Assembly (NCBI GenBank): GCA_015069205.1
Contig: SVIZ01000014.1
Span: forward strand, 1-45,759
Direction of reading: 5' to 3'
Length of the DNA: 45,759 bases
Origin: Oscillospiraceae bacterium
Lineage (GTDB): Bacteria > Bacillota > Clostridia > Saccharofermentanales > Saccharofermentanaceae
Shown: positions 34,298 to 41,318 of the stretch, in pieces
How the letters are laid out: each line of letters starts with the position of its first letter
Numbering within the stretch: position 1 is the first letter of the stretch
Program-made: the position numbers and the translations under genes
The notes under the pieces: model-generated
Told to the model about the DNA's origin: nothing
What the model saw: only the letters and a program-made list of their open reading frames with translations
Database searches by the model: none

Positions 34298-35452
34298 TCA
34301 AGCTTTAACTGAATTCTCGATCGCCTGTTTCAGATCTTCGATAAGATCGTCAACGTCCTCAATGCCTACTGAAAGTCTGATGAGCTCATCAACGATGCCG
34401 ACTTCTTTTCTGATGTCAGCAGGGATCGCTGCGTGAGTCATCGTTGCAGGATGGCATACGAGTGATTCAACACCGCCCAAACTTTCTGCTAGCGTTATAA
34501 GCTGAAGCTGCTCGAAAAATTTCTTGTAATCGTACTTGTCGTTAAGAACAAATGAGATCATCGCGCCTGCTCCGTCAGCCTGCTTCTTCTGGATCTCATA
34601 GCCGGGATCTGATTCAAGTCCGGGATAGTATACCTTGGATACGTAGCCGCTCTCAGAAAGCCACTTAGCGATCTTGCCTGCGTTTGCCACATGTCTGTCC
34701 ATACGCACACCCAAAGTCTTGATTCCTCTGATGATAAGGAAGCTGTCCCAGGGAGCGAGTACGCCGCCGATCGCATTCTGGAGATAATAAAGTCTGTCGG
34801 CAAGCTGCTTGTCATTTACTACTACAAATCCGGAGATCGTATCTGAGTGTCCGCCGAGATATTTTGTACCGCTGTGAATAACGATGTCAGCACCAAGAGT
34901 CAAAGGTCTCTGCAGATAAGGTGTGAGGAATGTGTTATCTACGATAACGAGCTTGTTATGTTTCTTTCCGATCTTTGATACCGCTTCGATGTCAGTGATG
35001 GTAAGAAGAGGATTTGCAGGCGTCTCGATGTAGATTGCTTTTACATCGTCGTCGATAGCATTTTCGACCGCTTCAAGATCAGATGTATCAACGATCTTAT
35101 ATGTGATATTGAAGTTCTTGAAAACGTTATCGAGAATACGGAATGTTCCGCCGTAGATGTTATCAGATACGATGAGCTTGTCGCCCGATTTGAAGAGAGA
35201 AAGCACTGTATTGATCGCTGCAAGACCTGATGCAAATGCGAGTCCGTACTGTCCTTCCTCAAGATCTGCGATCAGCTTCTCGAGTGCTGCTCTTGTCGGA
35301 TTGCCGGTTCTGGAATATTCCCAGCCTCTGTTCTTTCCAAGGCCGTCCTGCTTATATGTTGATGTCTGGTAAACGGGAACATTTACTGCTCCTGTTGTCT
35401 CATCTCCGTCGATACCACCGTGTATAAGTAAAGAATTTCTTTTATAAGTCAT
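34298..35452 (-). CDS. mccB: Cystathionine gamma-lyase/synthase-type PLP enzyme
   Basis: A 384-residue Cys/Met metabolism PLP enzyme. PLP lysine is in HSGTKYLGGHSDTISG (about residue 195); YSRTGNPTRAALE (about 44) and GVESLVCHPATMTHA (about 345) are family marks. It could be cystathionine gamma-lyase, making cysteine, or gamma-synthase, making cystathionine; the mccA and metNI partners favour the lyase. It is the first gene of the operon, 35 bases after the attenuation terminator. Confidence 0.88.
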   Translation of the reverse strand: MTYKRNSLLIHGGIDGDETTGAVNVPVYQTSTYKQDGLGKNRGWEYSRTGNPTRAALEKLIADLEEGQYGLAFASGLAAINTVLSLFKSGDKLIVSDNIYGGTFRILDNVFKNFNITYKIVDTSDLEAVENAIDDDVKAIYIETPANPLLTITDIEAVSKIGKKHNKLVIVDNTFLTPYLQRPLTLGADIVIHSGTKYLGGHSDTISGFVVVNDKQLADRLYYLQNAIGGVLAPWDSFLIIRGIKTLGVRMDRHVANAGKIAKWLSESGYVSKVYYPGLESDPGYEIQKKQADGAGAMISFVLNDKYDYKKFFEQLQLITLAESLGGVESLVCHPATMTHAAIPADIRKEVGIVDELIRLSVGIEDVDDLIEDLKQAIENSVKA

Positions 35453-35481
35453 GTTTATTTACCTCTTTTCGTAATTTGCAT

Positions 35482-35514
35482 AAAAAAGCCCGGGATGAGC
35501 GAGTTTCCCGGGCT
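35482..35514 (-). terminator. Attenuation terminator before mccB
   Basis: On the minus strand AGCCCGGGA (35506-35514) pairs perfectly with TCCCGGGCT (35487-35495), followed by six T. The 5' arm CAGCCC (35510-35515) also matches GGGCTG in the leader ORF (35597-35602), 16 bases after the Cys codons. Confidence 0.78.
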
Positions 35515-35540
35515 GTGGAGTTTGATGTTTTATATTGAAG

Positions 35541-35639
35541 TCAACATCGTACATCGACAAGGCGCATATCCGTGCAGTCAAACGCCATGGCCGATTCAGC
35601 CCTTGTATAATGCATTCGACAACACATGATCCTAATCAT
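35541..35639 (-). CDS. Cysteine leader peptide of the mccB operon (32 residues)
   Basis: ATG at 35639 with AGGAGG 7 bases upstream; TGA at 35541-35543. It opens MIRIMCCRMHYTR: codons 6 and 7 are Cys, and a third Cys precedes the stop directly, as in the metQ leader (both end RL...RC). A 6-bp stem (35543-35548 with 35524-35529) overlaps the stop. This is the strongest of the three leaders: perfect Shine-Dalgarno, perfect terminator and operator with 7-base arms. Confidence 0.75.
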   Translation of the reverse strand: MIRIMCCRMHYTRAESAMAFDCTDMRLVDVRC

Positions 35640-35674
35640 TATTACGCCTCCTAAGTTTTCTATGGCATGGACTT

Positions 35675-35709
35675 ATTATGCCACATTAACCTACTATGTC
35701 AATAGGTTA
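35675..35709 (-). promoter_or_regulatory. Promoter and shared operator for mccB leader
   Basis: On the minus strand TTGACA (35697-35702), 16 bases, CATAAT (35675-35680). Palindrome arms TAACCTA (35703-35709 read on the minus strand) and TAGGTTA (35687-35693) with a 9-base centre are perfect and enclose the -35. An Rrf2-type (CymR/IscR-like) repressor is the likely reader; none is encoded in the window. Confidence 0.72.
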
Positions 35710-35730
35710 TTCTCTAATTAGAAATATTCT

Positions 35731-36108
35731 TTATTCTTCCTGTCTTGATTCGTAGTCCTTAAGTGCAGCTTCAATAGCTTCCTGCGCAAGGACTGAGCAG
35801 TGCATCTTATAATCCGGAAGTCCGTCAAGTGCTTCTGCTACAGCTTTGTTTGTAAGCTGCCTTGCTTCTTCAACAGGCTTGCCCTTGATAAGCTCTGTAG
35901 CCATTGAGCTTGATGCGATAGCGCTGCCGCAACCGAATGTCTCGAACTTAACGTCCTTGACGATGTCGTCTTCGATCTTGAGATACATCTTCATGATGTC
36001 TCCGCACTTAGCGTTACCTACTGTGCCTACACCGTTTGCGTCTTCAAGAACGCCTACGTTTCTCGGATTTCTGAAATGATCCATTACTTTCTCACTATAT
36101 AAAGCCAT
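35731..36108 (-). CDS. iscU: Fe-S cluster scaffold IscU/NifU-N
   Basis: A 125-residue scaffold. The three cluster-ligand cysteines are in GNAKCGDIMKM, ETFGCGSAIASSS and YKMHCSVLAQ. The protein accepts sulfur from IscS and iron to build [2Fe-2S] or [4Fe-4S] clusters. AAGGGGG precedes the ATG, 12 bases after the iscS stop. It is the C-terminally plain IscU/NifU-N form without a C-terminal domain. Confidence 0.93.
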   Translation of the reverse strand: MALYSEKVMDHFRNPRNVGVLEDANGVGTVGNAKCGDIMKMYLKIEDDIVKDVKFETFGCGSAIASSSMATELIKGKPVEEARQLTNKAVAEALDGLPDYKMHCSVLAQEAIEAALKDYESRQEE

Positions 36109-36120
36109 TTTGATGCCCCC

Positions 36121-37305
36121 TTATAAAATGAACTGTGTCTTTCCTGCTACGAGGTCTCTCCATACCGGCGAAAAACCTCTCAGGTATTCAACAACTTCCT
36201 TAACCGCCTTAATGATGTAATCTGCCTCTTCCTCAGTAACATCTTCGCCGAGACTGAGTCTCAATGAACCGTGTGCAACATCGTGTACTCTGCCGATCGC
36301 AAGAAGAACGTGTGAAGGATCCAGTGATCCTGATGTGCATGCGCTACCTGATGATGCAGCGATACCCTTATCGTCGAGTAAGAGCAACAGTGATTCACCT
36401 TCGATTCCTTCGAAGCAGAAGTTAATGTTGCTCGGAAGTCTTCTTTCCTCATCGCCATTTAATGCTGAATGTGGGATCTCCTTAAGGCCTTCGATTATCC
36501 TGTTTCTGATGGGAAGGATGTGTGCTGTGTTCTTATCGATATTTGCAACTTCTTCCTTAAGTGCGGTAACCATCGCAGCGATTCCCGGAACATTCTCCGT
36601 ACCTGCTCTCTTGCCCTTCTCCTGAGCGCCGCCTTCGATAAGATTTGTAAGCCTTATGCCTTTTCTTGCGTAAAGGAATCCTACGCCCTTAGGTCCGTGG
36701 AACTTGTGTGCGGATGCTGAGAGCATGTCGATATTTTCTTCAACTACATTGATCTTTAGGTGACCGATCGCCTGAACTGCATCAGTGTGGAATATAACGC
36801 CCTTAGCTCTGCAGACAGCACCTATACCTTTAATGTCCTGAACAGTACCGATCTCGTTATTTGCGTACATGATCGTTACCAGGCAGGTATCTTCGCGGAT
36901 AGCAGCTTCTACCTCAGAAGGATCGATGATGCCGTTCTCGTGAACGTCAAGAAGTGTAACTTCGAATCCTTCATTCTCCAGTTTTTTCAGTGTGTGAAGA
37001 ACAGCATGGTGTTCGAACTTGCTTGAGATGATGTGCTTCTTGCCCTTGAGTGCGCCTGCCTTTGCAGCTGATATGATCGCCTGGTTGTCAGCTTCGCTTC
37101 CGCCTGATGTGAATATTATTTCCTTGGCATCAGCACCGATAAGCGCAGCAGTATCTTCTCTTGCCTGCTCCAATACTTCCTTTGCCTTTTGACCGAACTC
37201 GTAAAGGCTTGAAGGATTTCCGTAAGTTTCTCTGATAAGAGTTGTCATTGTGTTGATTGCAGCTTCACTCATTGGAGTGGTTGCCGCGTTGTCAGCATAA
37301 ATCAT
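36121..37305 (-). CDS. iscS: Cysteine desulfurase
   Basis: A 394-residue class-V PLP aminotransferase. The PLP lysine is in SASAHKFHGPKGVGF (about residue 203), the catalytic Cys in SSGSACTSGSLDPSHVL (about 325), and SGGSEADNQAI and HTDAVQAIGH are present. It splits Cys to Ala and a persulfide. It forms a two-gene operon with iscU, as in many anaerobes. Its promoter has the shared sulfur operator but no leader peptide. Confidence 0.95.
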   Translation of the reverse strand: MIYADNAATTPMSEAAINTMTTLIRETYGNPSSLYEFGQKAKEVLEQAREDTAALIGADAKEIIFTSGGSEADNQAIISAAKAGALKGKKHIISSKFEHHAVLHTLKKLENEGFEVTLLDVHENGIIDPSEVEAAIREDTCLVTIMYANNEIGTVQDIKGIGAVCRAKGVIFHTDAVQAIGHLKINVVEENIDMLSASAHKFHGPKGVGFLYARKGIRLTNLIEGGAQEKGKRAGTENVPGIAAMVTALKEEVANIDKNTAHILPIRNRIIEGLKEIPHSALNGDEERRLPSNINFCFEGIEGESLLLLLDDKGIAASSGSACTSGSLDPSHVLLAIGRVHDVAHGSLRLSLGEDVTEEEADYIIKAVKEVVEYLRGFSPVWRDLVAGKTQFIL

Positions 37306-37339
37306 GTCTTTCCCTCGTCTTTCGCAATTTATCGTACGT

Positions 37340-37375
37340 ATATTAATTCCGTTAACCCACTAAGTCAATAGGTTT
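37340..37375 (-). promoter_or_regulatory. iscS-iscU promoter with the shared operator
   Basis: On the minus strand TTGACT (37363-37368), 17 bases, TAATAT (37340-37345). Arms AACCTA/TGGGTT (37369-37374 and 37354-37359) differ by one base from perfect symmetry. No leader ORF or terminator occurs between it and iscS. Confidence 0.65.
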
Positions 37376-37394
37376 ATAGAAACAACAAAACAAG

Positions 37395-37443
37395 TTGACA
37401 GGCTAATTTGGATTAGCTATAATCTGGCTAATTTGAATTAGCC
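37395..37443 (+). promoter_or_regulatory. TetR-gene promoter with two tandem operators
   Basis: TTGACA (37395-37400), 17 bases, TATAAT (37418-37423). The whole spacer is a palindrome, GGCTAATTTGGATTAGC (37401-37417), and a second, GGCTAATTTGAATTAGCC, lies at 37426-37443. This is typical autoregulation by the TetR protein. Confidence 0.8.
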
Positions 37444-37474
37444 AATATTTTCGAGAGGTGATCGAGAGGTAAAT

Positions 37475-38092
37475 ATGGACACAAAGCAGAGAATTCTTGA
37501 TGAAGCACTTACACTCTTTTCCGAGAAAGGTTACGCGAACGTCTTTGTCGGTGACATCGCTGAGCGGGTCGGAATAAAGGCGCCGTCACTATATAAACAC
37601 TATAAGAGTAAAAGAGCGATTTTCGACGCCATAATCGATCTGATGAATTCCAGATTTGCCGAGCAGGCCAAGGCACTTCAGATCAGCGGTACCGATGCTG
37701 CCGTGGATTCGAAAATATATCAGAACATGTCTGAAGAAAATCTTCTCAAACTCGGACGCGAATTCTTCCTCTTCTATCTTCACGACGACTACAACAAACG
37801 CTTCCGGAAGATGCTCACTATCGAACAGTTCAACAGCAAGGAACTTGCAGGGATCTACACTAAGCTTTATGTCGATGATCCGCTCTCATACCAGAGCATG
37901 CTTCTCGGAATGGTCGCAGCAGCAGGAATGCTTCACACTGACAATGTGAAGATAATGACACTCCACTTCTACGCACCGATCTACTTTCTTCTTACGATGT
38001 GCGACAGGGATCCGGAAAGAGAGCCCGAAGCACTCAAGACATTAGACGAACACATAATACAATTCAACAGACATTACGGGAGAACAAAATAA
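37475..38092 (+). CDS. TetR/AcrR-family repressor
   Basis: A 205-residue regulator. The N-terminal helix-turn-helix is VGDIAERVGIKAPSLYKHYK (residues about 24-43) with FDAIIDLM after it; the remaining 150 residues are a helical ligand domain. It should bind the two tandem palindromes in its own promoter. It is translated from an ATG 15 bases after a GAGAGGT and overlaps the next gene by one base (TAATG), so both form one autoregulated unit. Ligand unknown. Confidence 0.9.
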   Translation: MDTKQRILDEALTLFSEKGYANVFVGDIAERVGIKAPSLYKHYKSKRAIFDAIIDLMNSRFAEQAKALQISGTDAAVDSKIYQNMSEENLLKLGREFFLFYLHDDYNKRFRKMLTIEQFNSKELAGIYTKLYVDDPLSYQSMLLGMVAAAGMLHTDNVKIMTLHFYAPIYFLLTMCDRDPEREPEALKTLDEHIIQFNRHYGRTK

Positions 38093-38811
38093 TGAAGATC
38101 ACAGTAATCAACGGCACCGAGAAAAAAGGCATCACATACTTGGCAAAAGAAACATTCCTTGAACCATTCAAAGGCAAGGCAGAGATCACGGAATTCTATC
38201 TTCCCAAAGACGGCCCCGGCTTTTGCATCGGCTGCATCCAGTGCTTCGGCAAAGATCAGAAACTCTGTAAAGATGCAGAGAAAGTTCAGAAGATCGAAAA
38301 GGCCCTTCTCGAAGCAGACCTCCTGATCTTCACTTCACCGGCATACGTGATGCACACGACAGGCGCCATGAAAGCGCTGCTCGATCACTTCGGCTACCGA
38401 TGGATGCCGCACCGCCCCGCAAAAGAGATGTTCAGCAAAAGAGCGGTCATTATCACCCAATGCTTAGGCGCCGGTGAAAACAGCACAGCCAAAGACATCA
38501 AGGACTCGCTCTCCTGGTGGGGCATCACCTGCATCAAGACATGCGGTTTCAAGCTCATGAGCGACATCAAGTGGGAAAAAATTCCCGAAAAGAAAAGAAA
38601 CAAGATCACAAGAAAGCTCACAAACTTAAGCACCAAAATGGCAAGGATCGATTACACCAAACCCGCCCGCACAGGAATACTTGCAAAGGCCAAGTTCTTC
38701 ATAGTACGCCAGATGCAGACAGGACTTGGCAAAGACAATCCCGAATACACCGACTACAAGTACTGGAAAGCAAATGGATGGCTTGATAAGGAAAGGCCGT
38801 GGAAGGGGTGA
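38092..38811 (+). CDS. Flavodoxin/NADPH-dependent FMN reductase-like protein
   Basis: A 239-residue protein starting at ATG 38092, coupled to the TetR stop. It begins MKITVINGTEKKGITYLA (flavodoxin-type phosphate loop), then FCIGCIQCF and LLIFTSPAYVMHTTGAMKAL, as in the NADPH-dependent FMN reductase family. Three or four Cys in CIGCIQCF are notable and may bind a metal. The TetR partner suggests induction by a quinone, dye or xenobiotic. Confidence 0.85.
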   Translation: MKITVINGTEKKGITYLAKETFLEPFKGKAEITEFYLPKDGPGFCIGCIQCFGKDQKLCKDAEKVQKIEKALLEADLLIFTSPAYVMHTTGAMKALLDHFGYRWMPHRPAKEMFSKRAVIITQCLGAGENSTAKDIKDSLSWWGITCIKTCGFKLMSDIKWEKIPEKKRNKITRKLTNLSTKMARIDYTKPARTGILAKAKFFIVRQMQTGLGKDNPEYTDYKYWKANGWLDKERPWKG

Positions 38812-38949
38812 AGCTAAAGATTCTCACAAAACCATAGGATGCACGCACCGAGCTTGCACCTTAAAGCAATTTTGTTATCAATTCATTTACAGCATGTTAA
38901 TTTGCTTTTTCTTATAATTTGAATATATAAATGCGAAAGGAGATTATTT

Positions 38950-39102
38950 ATGGCAGACGAAAAGAAGACATTATCCGGTGAAGAACTTGAGAAAGTATCT
39001 GGCGGCTGGATCATTAAAAAAGATGATAATGATCCTTATGTAATCATTGATGACGATGGCGGAAAAGTTATAGGAGATTATCCGTCAACGAATCAAAAAT
39101 AA
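38950..39102 (+). CDS. Double-glycine leader peptide gene (bacteriocin/RiPP precursor-like)
   Basis: A 50-residue peptide with AAAGGAG 8 bases before the ATG. The N-terminus is MADEKKTLSGEELEKVSGG: an LS.EEL..V.GG double-glycine leader as used by C39-peptidase exporters. Cleavage after GG (residue 19) would leave about 31 residues, Trp-first and Asp-rich (WIIKKDDNDPYVIIDDD). No transporter or modifying enzyme lies nearby, so it is an orphan or a small export-signal protein. Its role is unknown. Confidence 0.65.
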   Translation: MADEKKTLSGEELEKVSGGWIIKKDDNDPYVIIDDDGGKVIGDYPSTNQK

Positions 39103-39170
39103 AGTTCAACCGATGCCGGCAACACTTCTATCGCTGATAAGCCGGAAAAGTAAGGTCTTATCGTATTTAG

Positions 39171-39284
39171 AAAATCACAGTAAAAGTCACAGTATGCTAT
39201 GACGGTTACTGTGATTTTTTCGAGACTCTATTAAAAAATCACACTAGAAGTCACAGTGCACTATGACGGTTACTGTGATTTTTT
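39171..39284 (+). repeat. Two tandem hairpin repeats downstream of the peptide gene
   Basis: Two 50-base units, 39171-39220 and 39235-39284, of the same plan as the units at 24114-24360. Each has direct copies of TCACAGT/TCACACT, then a core ATGACGG, then the complement ACTGTGA and six T. Either direct copy can pair with the complement. The U-rich ends would stop transcription of the upstream peptide gene. Confidence 0.7.
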
Positions 39285-39396
39285 GCGATATGAGGTCAAA
39301 GACTCCGAAAAATACGGCATTTTGAGACGACGCCTTTTTATTATTCGATATAATGTGTGTCGACCGAAACACAAGTAACATTAACACTTCAAATTG

Positions 39397-39572
39397 TTAT
39401 TCTTGTAATTCTATGTAAGTAAACAATTCACCATCGAGTATCTTTGCACGTTGTGGAGCATTTTTAAGTCCATGCATCTTTAAGAAAAGATATTGCATTC
39501 ATTTTCATTCGCCATTTTTTTATAGTTTTGCCACGTCTCTCCTATTTCATGTATATCAAACAGAAGATTCAT
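39397..39572 (-). pseudogene. Frameshifted fragment of an unknown small gene
   Basis: Two overlapping minus-strand reading frames share one coding style. The first (39480-39572) reads MNLLFDIHEIGETWQNYK and ends NENECNIFS. The second (39397-39498) begins MQYLFLKMHGLKNAPQ and ends TYIELQE. Joined by a frameshift near 39495 they make about 58 residues. I do not recognise the family. No ribosome site precedes the first ATG. It follows the C_GCAxxG gene directly. The 39103-39396 stretch otherwise holds only the hairpin repeats. Confidence 0.4.
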
Positions 39573-39596
39573 TATCGGGAAATATGCTAATTCCCT

Positions 39597-39941
39597 TTAC
39601 TCCTCATCCTTCATTATTCCCATATCGGCAACAATTGCTGCAGCTTCGCCGACGAAGTCGTTGCATTTGCCGTTGAGAAAGCCCATGAGCTGGACGCACT
39701 TTAAGTGCTTGTATTTTTCTTTGAAACGTCTTTCGAATTCTTCAACATCTGCTTCGGTGCCGCCCATCTCCCTGATGGTCTGTTCTGCTGCAAGCACGGC
39801 TCCGCATTTGCCTTCAATGGATCTCGGGAAAGGCGGGTCTGTCATGTTGGGATTATTAAGTCCGAGCGCATCATAAACTGCTGCTGAGCAGTTCATTCCG
39901 CCGCGGTGATTGTTTCTTGCTATGGTCTCGTAATCGATCAT
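39597..39941 (-). CDS. C_GCAxxG_C_C-family redox protein
   Basis: A 114-residue cysteine-rich protein. The spaced motif of this family is visible: GGMNCSAAVYDAL, KCGAVLAAEQTI, KHLKCVQLMGFLNGKCNDFVG. Its four Cys suggest a redox or metal-cluster function with electron-carrier proteins of anaerobes. The protein stops at 39597. Start ATG 39941. Genes around it are small, and the two fragments after it suggest local decay. Confidence 0.85.
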   Translation of the reverse strand: MIDYETIARNNHRGGMNCSAAVYDALGLNNPNMTDPPFPRSIEGKCGAVLAAEQTIREMGGTEADVEEFERRFKEKYKHLKCVQLMGFLNGKCNDFVGEAAAIVADMGIMKDEE

Positions 39942-40067
39942 GAGTAGATCTCCGGTAAAATTATATTTGCTATAAATAATAACACGTTGTATATCACACG
40001 AAGAAATCCGTCACGCACATCCATAATGTTCTCCGAATAATTTTTAATGTTTATCGTTAAATTCTTG

Positions 40068-40096
40068 TTGACAAAGATTAATTAGCAGAGTATAGT
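40068..40096 (+). promoter_or_regulatory. Promoter of the DUF2975-XRE pair
   Basis: TTGACA (40068-40073), 17-base spacer, TATAGT (40091-40096), followed 46 bases later by the DUF2975 start with AAGGAG 9 bases upstream. Confidence 0.75.
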
Positions 40097-40142
40097 GAAG
40101 CCATCTTCGAAGGTGATAGATTTTTGTAAGGAGATAGGATTT

Positions 40143-40736
40143 ATGAACGAAGAAAGTGTAAAGATCGCCAAGATCAAGAAGAGCTGTCATGCAGGCAAGA
40201 TCGCTGCCAATATCTTTCTGGTGCTTGCAATATTCATGCTGGCAGTAGGCATTTGGGGCGGCGTTAAGGTGCTGGTCATGGGCAAGGACTTTGATGACAT
40301 GGTGACATCAGGAAGATTTGCAGGTGTTGTCTCAACTAACGATGAGATCGGATCTGCTTCAGCAGTCAATATCAATTTGGGATCTATCCCTCTTGATATC
40401 CACTCCGATATCCCTGCCGTACAGGCAGCAATAGATGACCATCCGATGAGCGTTGTTTACGGAACTTATATTCTTTCAATGAGCTTCATCATGGTAGCTG
40501 TAGTTGCTCTGATGTTCCTGGTAAGATCGGTTTTCGCGATAATCGAGAAAGAAGGAAATCCCTTCACCGTTACCGTCAAGAAGAGGATCAAGACAGTGCT
40601 TATCGCAACATCTGTTGTACTGTTCCTCACATCAGGAACCGGACCTGCAATTCTTGGTATCCTTGTAACTATCGCAGTTAATGCTATCCTTGATTATGGC
40701 ATTACCTTACAGACACAGGCAGACGAGACACTGTAA
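40143..40736 (+). CDS. DUF2975 membrane protein
   Basis: A 198-residue protein starting at ATG 40143 (AAGGAG 9 bases before it); the longer frame from 40095 has no ribosome site. Four helices lie at about 20-45, 110-140, 155-180 and 180-195. The layout of a membrane DUF2975 protein with an XRE regulator directly downstream is frequent in Firmicutes (YozG-type). It probably senses a membrane signal for the partner regulator. Confidence 0.82.
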   Translation: MNEESVKIAKIKKSCHAGKIAANIFLVLAIFMLAVGIWGGVKVLVMGKDFDDMVTSGRFAGVVSTNDEIGSASAVNINLGSIPLDIHSDIPAVQAAIDDHPMSVVYGTYILSMSFIMVAVVALMFLVRSVFAIIEKEGNPFTVTVKKRIKTVLIATSVVLFLTSGTGPAILGILVTIAVNAILDYGITLQTQADETL

Positions 40737-40748
40737 GGAGGATAGGAT

Positions 40749-40955
40749 ATGGGACAGATAATACTGAGATTAGACAGAGTAATGGCGGATCGCAAGATGT
40801 CGCTGAATGAACTATCAGAGAAAGTCGGCGTGTCGAACGTCAATCTCTCGAAAATGAAGAACGGAAAGATCTCCGCCATCCGCTTCTCAACACTGGAAGC
40901 AATATGCGATGCATTAGATTGCCAGCCCGGTGATATTTTGGAATATCGAAAATAA
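40749..40955 (+). CDS. XRE-family DNA-binding protein (YozG-like)
   Basis: A 68-residue Cro/C1-type protein that is only a helix-turn-helix: LNELSEKVGVSNVNLSKMKN (residues about 19-38), then FSTLEAICDALDCQPGDILEY. AAGGAGG lies 7 bases before the ATG, and it starts 12 bases after DUF2975. Probable transcription regulator controlled by its membrane neighbour. Confidence 0.88.
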   Translation: MGQIILRLDRVMADRKMSLNELSEKVGVSNVNLSKMKNGKISAIRFSTLEAICDALDCQPGDILEYRK

Positions 40956-40986
40956 TTTAAAAGCGGTAATAGGGATAGAAGTAAAG

Positions 40987-41018
40987 CAGGGATGCACAAG
41001 CGGCATCCCTGTTTAATC
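40987..41018 (+). terminator. Terminator of the DUF2975-XRE operon
   Basis: CAGGGATGC (40987-40995) pairs perfectly with GCATCCCTG (41003-41011), 7-base loop, then TTTAATCTT. Confidence 0.75.
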
Positions 41019-41162
41019 TTGTCGTTGTCAAGATTTTGCCTATAGACATTCTCAGACCAATTCTTTACAGTGTCAAGATTATTCTTGTTATTAGTGTCAT
41101 CATTTCCATGATTTGCTTTATTCATCCAGGTTTTCTCCTATATCTTGCCAGAGAATAGATTA

Positions 41163-41318
41163 TCAGATGTTGCATGCCTCGACTATCGGATCGATGTATT
41201 TAATATCTGTCCAATCTTTGCCTATGTTGACTGCTTCAACGAGTGGTGATGCGCCGCAACAAAATGCAATTACTTTTTCCCGTTTAACGCGACGATATTC
41301 TGATTTAATAAGAAAGGA
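41163..41318 (-). pseudogene. Startless coding-like fragment in frame after zinc-ribbon paralogue 3
   Basis: The minus-strand frame after the TGA of the zinc-ribbon gene stays open for 51 codons (SFLIKSEYRRVKREKVIAF, then CCGASPLVEAV ... IDPIVEACNI) and ends TGA at 41163-41165. It has no start codon and no ribosome site, but the residue composition looks coding. It may be the C-terminal piece of another gene joined by deletion to the zinc-ribbon gene. The rest of 41019-41162 holds a minus-strand ORF start at 41125 with a good GGAG site that runs antisense into XRE; I do not trust it. Confidence 0.4.

Noticed and set aside
40694..41125. Minus-strand ORF of 143 codons with a GGAG site near 41134
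   Set aside because: Its N-terminal 35 residues are Asn/Asp-rich and it then runs through the XRE terminator hairpin and antisense to the XRE gene; no family resemblance seen.
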